Positions 57,191 to 64,000 of a DNA stretch of 64,000 nt are shown here, in pieces (positions within the stretch are counted from its first letter, which is position 1; every line of letters begins with the position of its first letter). The notes under the pieces were generated by a model, which saw nothing but the letters and a program-made list of their open reading frames with translations, made no database searches and was not told where the DNA came from. A program made the translations under genes and the position numbers. Source of the DNA: Tulasnella sp. 424 (taxonomy: Eukaryota; Basidiomycota; Agaricomycetes; Cantharellales; Tulasnellaceae); the NCBI GenBank assembly GCA_019633425.1, contig WSUB01000036.1:124001-188000 (forward strand), read 5' to 3'.

Positions 57191-57304
57191 CATTGAATCT
57201 TATGTGAGTCGAAGCTGATATCCAGCAGTATCATACAATTCCAGACCATCCCGCTTATTCAGATCCAGGCTGATACAAGGTAGTGAGAAGGTCTGTATCC
57301 TGCT

Positions 57305-58744
57305 TTAGCGAGCTATCGGAAAGCCGTAAGTCGTTAGAAAGGGCGTGTTCCGATGGATTCTAACAGTAAGGCGGACCTCGCGACAGACGGCGAACATTTT
57401 AGGCCGATCCGATGGTTCGTAGTTCCAACATCGCCGTAGTAACTCCCACAGCATATCGTCTTTTAGATCTGGATGGTCACCTGGAGAAGGGGTCTCCTTC
57501 TCTAGGGCAACCTTCGTGATTATCACCGCTGGTTTCGAAATTTTCCAGAAAGGGTATTTTCCTGACAATGTCTCTGGAGGTTCCTGTTAGCGGAAGCGAC
57601 TGAGGAATTAAGAGGAATATCCACGCCTACCGAGGGCGACACAGGCAAAAGAGTAGACATCTGATTGCAAAGTGTGGTAGTCATCCTCCTGGAGTGTTTC
57701 AGGTGCACTGTATCGTATAGTGGTCGAGACAAAGCCAGCGGGAGTGCAACCCGTCCCGCCCTCCCCAAGGCGTTTCGAGCCCCCGAAGTCGCATATCTTG
57801 GCGATGTGATCTTTGGTAATTAAAACGTTGGCCTGGACTGTTTTTTCAGTCATCCGGCACTCGGTTGCTGGGATGCATACCTCGACTCACCGGCTCCAAG
57901 TCACCATGGACGACTGGTGGCTTCTGGAGGTGGAGGTATTTGAGGCCTTCAGCAATTTGGTATACCTTAAAGGGAGCTCTGTAAGCGGATGGTATCGCCG
58001 AAATTCCCATCTTCACTCACTAACGATCCACGGTCAGCACCGCGGTACCTCGTCAGGTAGCTCTGCAACGTGCCATGTTCGCACCAAGGACTGATCAAAC
58101 AAGGCCTTCCTCCCTCAAAGGCAAAGCCGAGAAATTTAAGGATATTAGGGTGACGAAGTGCAGCCCAGACATAGATTTCCCCCCCAAGCCTCTTCCTCAT
58201 TATAGCTTCATCGGTACCCTCGTTATTTGCAGCTCGCAATGCCTTCACAGCAACCTGACCAAACCAGCAGGTCAGAGGTGACTCCCCTTTAAGGTAGGAA
58301 TACACCTACTACTAGATGGTTATCCAGTTTTGCCCGTGAGACATCGCTGTATGCCCCGATTACCTTCGTCTCTGTTCTCTCGGAGAGTCGGTTGGTGCGG
58401 TCTAAAGCCTTGATCTTGGCGGACGGCTTGCCATCAGTTGACAACAAGCCGTCCAGAAGTTCCTTAAGCGAGATGCCATTCTGAGTCTCGGTGAGAGAGT
58501 AGCAATGTCGACGAAACCGTATGGGACCCGGTAGGGAACGGGGAGACTCCTGGTCCAGTTCGGTTGGTTGTGGAGGAATTGACGCCGTGAGGTCCGGTAG
58601 GCTTGTTGTCGAGGGAGATGGTTTTAGCGATGAGCGGTCACCATTCTTCGAGTGAGGGTAGCCTCTCAGTACGCAATCAATTCTCTTGAAGACGCTTCGT
58701 TGGCGTTGATGGATGAAAGGATAGAATGGTGGTTCAAACAGCAT
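57305..58744 (-). CDS. Protein kinase (TKL/Tyr-kinase-like fold), probably active
   Basis: Five exons, 58313..58744, 58049..58254, 57891..57978, 57631..57832, 57305..57573, give about 398 residues. Kinase signatures: VAVKALRA (beta-3 lysine), HPNILKFLGFAF, catalytic loop HGDLEP|ANVLI with Asp, ICDFGGSKRLG (DFG), RYSAPETL (APE-like) and DVYSFACVALG, then DRPKMFAVC near the end. All key residues are present. The N-terminal ~110 residues are low complexity. The first ATG in frame is at 58744, but the frame stays open upstream to 58927 without an ATG and can be spliced in phase to the kinase gene upstream (see findings). Intron positions match those of kinase-like copies A and B. Confidence 0.75.
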
Positions 58745-58904
58745 ATCAAGCGGTCTGCTTCCGGACGTCGACGTGTCACTGGCCGCCAAATCACTACTGT
58801 AAACGGTACGCACCGAATATCGTTTGCATCGGAATATGGGATCTGGAAAGCGGGGGATAGGACAGTTGGAGGAGGTCCTGTGGTTTCGGCAGCTATCGAT
58901 AACG

Positions 58905-60420
58905 TCAGTGCAAGGTGATCTGAGCACGATGAGGGGACATACATGGAGGTTTAGGACGATCTACCAGTGCAATCTCATCAATCGCGAGACGGCCCTTACT
59001 GTGATAATTTCTTAGCCGAGACTCTCGAGGGAATAAAACATTCGTGGCCTGAGGTGAACGCCTTCGGCGATCCTTTGTTGCCTTGACCTTGTCGACCTCA
59101 GGCTGGGCAGACTGCATTTGTCGGACGTCCCTGATAGGCATTACTGGATTAGGTATGGTATCCCCAAGGCCTAGCTCTGTAGGAGTCCGGGAATCATAGT
59201 CCTCTCCATCAATGGGGATAGGTGGCTGTTCTGTGGATCTATTGGCGAGTTCATTTGATGGGTAATTGGTTGCTCTGATTAGCGTAGTTACGGAGGGGCG
59301 TTTGCTCGAATCGAAGTTCCAAGAGTCGTTGATTACCCCAGACAGCTTTGTCGGCCACGTTGTGTCCTGAGGAAGTCGAGACAGTAATACTTGGATAGAT
59401 CCAGGGGCTTTGCTTCGGAGAACTTCCGCGATTACCGCACCATTTGTTTTCACTTCACTATACGGTTCGATGTTGGTAAAAATCTACGAAGGAGAGAAAT
59501 GTTCTTTCAGGTGACGGAAGTGCGCACGTGATGGAGGTGTCTTACTTCGTAGGTTGTGCATGCCCAAGCCCAGATATCGCTTGCAAGGGTCTGCTTGCCT
59601 TCTCCTTCCAAGAGGAGCTCAGGGCTCATGTATCGCGACGAGCCCTTCACAGCTCGAGTGGTAGTCAGACCAGAAGGACCCTCCGCCTCATTGATAAACG
59701 AGGCCACGCCAAGGTCACAGATGACAGCATCGAGCTCATCACTTATTAGTACATTTGCCTAGATCCTCAATTAGCTACAATGCCCCTGTACGCCATATGG
59801 TGCTAGACTCACTGGTTTCAGGTCACCATGGCAAATGGGCGGATTAAAATCGTGCAAATACTGCAGCCCAGACGTGATGCCTTGTACCTTTGACAAGGAA
59901 TAGTATCGGGGCGAGTTTTTCTTTAGTTAAGATCAGCACATGCGTACCAATTTGAGTCGCGTAGTGATGTCAGGTTGATTCTGGTTGAGGTATTGAGAGA
60001 CGTTACCGTTGACCATGTATACCGAGATGAGTTGAGCTATTTCGTAATTTTTGCTCAAGTAGTAGCCCAAAAGTCCAAGAATATTTGGGTGTTGGAGAGT
60101 AGCCCATATCTTGAGCTCTCTAGCAAGGCGCTACATAGTACGGTTAGTATTACATTTCCGGCGCTTTGAAAAAGGCAACCGACAAGAGCTAGGCGTTTAC
60201 GATCACCTTTGGTTCCCACTGCCCTCAACTGCTTCACGGCGACGTTTCTCGACTTATCCAATGTGGCCAACATAACCTCTCCATAGCCTCCGACCCCAAC
60301 CTGATTCCCAGCCGTAATTTTCAAGCGCCGAGGCCGGATAAAAAGGTGCTCTACATCCTTGAGTGTTGACCGCTTAGATAAAGAGTTAAATGTATGTATA
60401 TATCCTCCTGTCTGAAGCGA
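58905..60420 (-). CDS. Protein kinase (TKL/Tyr-kinase-like fold), 5' end unresolved
   Basis: Exons in phase: 59948..60130, 59813..59887, 59546..59758, 58905..59483, plus a 5' exon covering about 60190..60420. Signatures: GVGGYGEVML (glycine loop), VAVKQLRAVG (beta-3 lysine), HPNILGLLGYYL, HGDLKP|ANVLI (catalytic Asp), ICDLGVASF (DLG for DFG, which keeps the Asp), RYMSPELLL and DIWAWACTTYE. The C-terminal tail of about 150 residues is Arg/Ser-rich. The first exon lacks a clear ATG: the open frame runs up through FNSLSKRSTLKDVEHLFIRP, so at least one more exon lies upstream. Only about 160 bp separate its stop (58905) from the next kinase's first ATG (58744). Confidence 0.75.
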
Positions 60421-61430
60421 ACGATTTAATACTAACGAGCGGAGCGCTTAACTCGTGATCAAGATCGAAGTATTGAGGTTTTGACTGTCTCAGGCCCATT
60501 GAATACGCACAAACAAGAGGGAGGGACGACTAAAGCAAAGGGGAGTCAAAGTGGTGCGCCTCGTGTGATCCGTAAGCCTCGTGCATTTTGAACGGCATGA
60601 GGCTAAGCGCCCGAACTTTAGTGAACAGTTCCCATCGACAACGACGCCAAAACACAACGCTCTAAACATAGTTCCGTTAGAATCTGAAACGATAGTTTTA
60701 CAAGTGATGACTGAGCGCGCGCCGGACCGGTTGTCAACCCCTGACAGGGACGTACAAAGCCAAGACGCGATCAGATCCCGAGGTGCCACAGAGATGAGTT
60801 AGAACAGGGAATAGACTGAAGATCTAGTGTCATGATTCATAACAGGGAACGAAGAACAAACGGGACCATTGCAAGGATGACGACAACGGAAGAACCACTC
60901 TCAGCGACGTCACCCAGCTAGTTCAGGACGAGGCTCGGGAGTCGGTGACTAGAAGCAGTGCTAATTAGCCGAAAATGTAAAGAGGTAGATAGAGAAATAC
61001 GGCAAGGACTTCCTTCCACTTACGTCGGAGACGTTGCGCGATGGCGTCAAGAGAGAGGAAAGGGCGCCTCTTTCTTGTACTGGCGTAAATTGACATACTT
61101 AGCTGCCCATACTACCTGATGGTGGTGAGAGAAGTGGCGAGCGAGGATACACTTGAAGACCTGACGTGTTTCAACTTTCCCCTTTTGCTGTCCCGTTGGA
61201 ACTGGACTCAGAATCGGACTGCAATGGAGGGCTCCCGTCATATCCACTCGCAAATGAGAATAATAAAACGCCAGTTTGATATACGAATCACGTACCGAGG
61301 AATTTCTCAGCGTGACACATGAGAACCTCGTGACCCTCTCTGTCTTCCTGTAACGCAAGGTTAACCGCTAAAAGGCTCAAGGATGCGGGCGCACTCTCTC
61401 CGGTAGCGACTGCATGTGGAATACTTACGG
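60421..61430. other. Intergenic
   Basis: Upstream of the kinase at 58905-60420; may contain its first exon. Frames at 60490..60789 and 61047..61358 (minus) show no domain. Confidence 0.4.
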
Positions 61431-63010
61431 GAAGAGGCTTTATTCGAGGCATGTGACAAGACTCAGATCAAAACATGCCCGAGCGTCCAGGTCTACTGTT
61501 CTAGACCTGTAGAGTGCTTTTCAATCAAAGTCGAGGCTGCAGTTTAAGAAGCGATCGGTATCTATTGTCATTGCGAACGGTTACAGATAATGGAGATGGT
61601 ATTAGTTACAAATGGAAAAGGGACTAGAGTAAATCTTCAACGTCTCTCAGGGACGCATCCAGATTGTTCATAGTTCACATCTATCGGTCAATGGTCCATA
61701 CACTTCACTGCGAACCTCCCAAATCAGTATTGGCCTGTCCAATATACGCAGGCGTGAAGTCGGCACGGGGCGTGCAAGCCCTGTCTTCGTCGCCTGACCC
61801 AGACTCCTGCACTTCGTACTTCCCAGTATTGGCGTTCTGGACTAGCAATATAGCGTTGCGGATGTCTCGAGACGGTTCATCGTCAAAGTAGTTGAAAGGC
61901 GCAATGAAGAAGGACGAACGACTGTCGGTGAACAGCGTGTTGGGGGTATCTTCGGCTCGAGGGACGTGGTGCATGCCCAGGTTGAGGTAGACGACTCTGT
62001 ACATGGTGCTGAGTTTAGGAAATGGAGGATGCGAAAGAATAAGTAGACGTACAGGTCCTCTTGTTCAATGTTCTCGGCCGGAGTGGTCATCTGTGAACGA
62101 ATGACGCGTTCTAGTTTGTTATCCCCCGGCAGGGAGAAAACTGAACACATACCTTGCTAAAATCGACGGGCGGATAGATCGGCAGCTGTTGGTTCCACGT
62201 AGTGGACGAGCTTGGTTCGGTATCTTTACGCTGCAGGACGAAAACGTCATCCTCTCCCCACTTCGCACTGTTAAGCAACCGAACGGATCCCTTTACGGCC
62301 TACAGAAATAACCATTCTAGTAGGTAACTCAGCGTAATCACCAAAGTCAGGTCGGGAGACGTACATTATGGATCGTATGATAACCCGGCATGATCCTGTA
62401 CATCCTCTCCTGACCCCACGCGTTTTTCTTATCTTTATTTCCGATAAGTAAGACACGTTGGCCATTGTTGTTGTTGCCCCCTTGAACGCTGAAAGACGTC
62501 TCGTTTTTAACCCAGGTCTTCTGTAAGCGAAGTTGCTTGGTCGGTGGGTCGTCTTCGTCGAACCAGGGGAAGTTGACTATCAAGGAAATGTCGGGCGGGG
62601 TTGGGGGTACCGTATGCTCAGCAACAGTCCTCGACAGCAAAAATGATTGGTGTTGCGTACCATCTTCCTGAACCAAGTCGATGGTTTGCAGAGAGTTCGC
62701 TGTTCCGCCAACTGTAACACAGCGCGCACAGGGTATTAGCCGTACCATCGTCAATAGAATCCAGTAGTCTCGCATACCATCCAAGTCAACCTTGTAGTTA
62801 ATGACGTGCGTATGCACGCTACCCATGGTAGTATTGTGGATCCGTGTTCCATAATCGTCCTGCGTTCCATCCCAGTACGTAGCCTGCCCGCCGAACCCCG
62901 TCAACTCTCCATCTCCTCGAAGTCTTAATCGTTAATCTTACCTGTAAATAGCCACTAGCACCCATTAAGATTTCAATGGTACCCCCAAGGTAGAAGACGT
63001 AGGAAAGCAT
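61430..63010. repeat. Duplicated CAO segment, source copy
   Basis: Counterpart of 54075-55690; lies inside and just 3' of the CAO gene. Confidence 0.75.
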
Positions 63011-64000
63011 GTAGTCGTAGTTGTCTGTTACCAAGCCGAAACCCAGCATGTGAGTGGGTTTCGATTCGGCAAGAGTCGAGACGCGTAAACTCACAAACAG
63101 TGGCCATGGTACGAACGGTCAGTGCAGTTCCTTTGGTGCTTCCGTACCAACCGTTCGTCGTATCGGCATGTCGTGATGTTGGGAATCCAAGATCTTGCTA
63201 GAGAAGACAGGCTCGGAATCAACAACCCGCTTGAGGCGCTATGGAAATGATTCGCACCTCGAAAATGCAGACCGTGTCAGTATTCACTGAGTACGTGCTG
63301 TCAGAGTAATAACTCGTGTTAAGGGTGAGCGCCCCATGCGGGCAATCGTATCCTACGAGGTACCCAAGGCAAGCGGTTATGAGAACAACTCTTCGGACGA
63401 AACGGGGTGCCCAAACAATGACGAACCCATCAAAACCTGTCGAGTCTCCTCTCCAATGCCGTAATGTCGATCAAGATACGCGGTGGTAGACTGGATGGGG
63501 TCGTTCCCACCATACTGGGCGAGGGCATCTTGGAGAGAGATCTATGAAACAGCAGGCACGGGGTTAGGTCGAGTCTTAAGCCCAACAGACCGGGAACGAA
63601 CCTCGTAGATGATTCTTTCTCCCTTGAACCGAATGTCCCACAACGTCAAACCCGTGTCCCTGTGGATTTTATCTCGAGTCAGTGCAACGGGCCGGACGCC
63701 AGCTTATGGCGCTCACCGGTTGAATCCAGTGTAAAAGCTCCAATCCATCCACTCGACATAACCTTCTTCTCGATCAGCTTGAATCCGGGACCCGTTGAAA
63801 CTCGTGCTTCGTGGCGTTGCACGGTCATCAAGCGGGCGTTGCTTGCCTAGTGTAGCCCACCGTCACAGAGAAACAAAGAATCGGCGATGACAATGACAGT
63901 AGTCATAGTACTCAGCATCGTGTAGTGAATATTTCAAGGAAAGAAACCCCTCTCACCCATTCGCTTCCGTGTAGCCCACGTGTCGTCAGCCAAATTAATC
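61705..64000 (-). CDS. Copper amine oxidase (primary amine oxidase), 5' end beyond window
   Basis: Twelve exons in phase: (>)63957..64000, 63717..63846, 63602..63659, 63427..63541, 63258..63388, 63095..63197, 62942..63024, 62778..62883, 62365..62711, 62153..62299, 62053..62090, 61705..62008. Family marks: YVEWMDWSFYTGFN, ISLQDALAQYGGNDP, GYDCPHGALTL, TNGWYGSTKGTALTVRT, then NYDYMLSYVFYLGGTIEI, where the first Tyr of NYDY is the precursor of the topaquinone (TPQ) cofactor. Copper ligands fit SVHTHVINYKVDLD and LNLGMHHVPRAEDTPNT. The enzyme oxidises primary amines to aldehydes with release of NH3 and H2O2, in fungi usually for using amines as nitrogen source. The intron at 63389..63426 is only 38 nt. 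About a third of the protein lies outside the window. Confidence 0.9.

Overview
This window is nuclear DNA of a basidiomycete fungus, most likely an Agaricomycete. Genes are split by many short GT-AG introns (about 37-110 nt). The products are typically fungal: an Axl2-type cadherin-like protein, a Ppo fatty-acid dioxygenase, ferric reductases, a Ccc2-type copper ATPase, and basidiomycete-style kinase-like genes. Most genes had to be assembled exon by exon from splice signals, reading phase and recalled family consensus. No alignment could be run.

Layout: 1-246 is the 3' end of a dynein light chain LC8 gene, convergent with an Axl2-like gene (673-4312, minus). An unrecognised disordered protein (5794-6927, minus) and a small PX-domain gene (8201-9210, plus) follow. 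Next comes a 25-exon Ppo/linoleate-diol-synthase-type gene (9614-14948, minus) whose P450 half seems to lack its haem cysteine. A gene-poor stretch (about 15.0-19.4 kb) carries GATA-type motifs and a family of GTTATCTGATAAC palindromes. Two tandem ferric reductase genes (19452-21847 and 23887-26263, plus) have identical lengths for all exons after the first. A large single-exon disordered protein with an 18-residue repeat lies at 27095-30403.

From 31.4 to 35.3 kb there are three tandem minus-strand paralogues with a Gag-like N-terminal domain and a small C-terminal domain. A copper-transporting P-type ATPase (36118-39361, plus) follows. With the ferric reductases it is the kind of gene used in reductive iron uptake: reductases make Fe(II), and the ATPase loads copper into multicopper ferroxidases in the Golgi.

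The last 24 kb (39.9-64 kb) is an unstable block of kinase-like genes interleaved with copper amine oxidase (CAO) copies. It holds an MLKL-like helical-plus-kinase-like gene, two kinase-like genes (one intact, one broken) with mitochondrial-type leaders in a 3.48-kb tandem duplication, a decayed third copy, two apparently active kinase genes that could splice into one, a truncated kinase, one CAO gene running off the window, one truncated CAO pseudogene and three short CAO remnants. This pattern suggests local gene birth and death.
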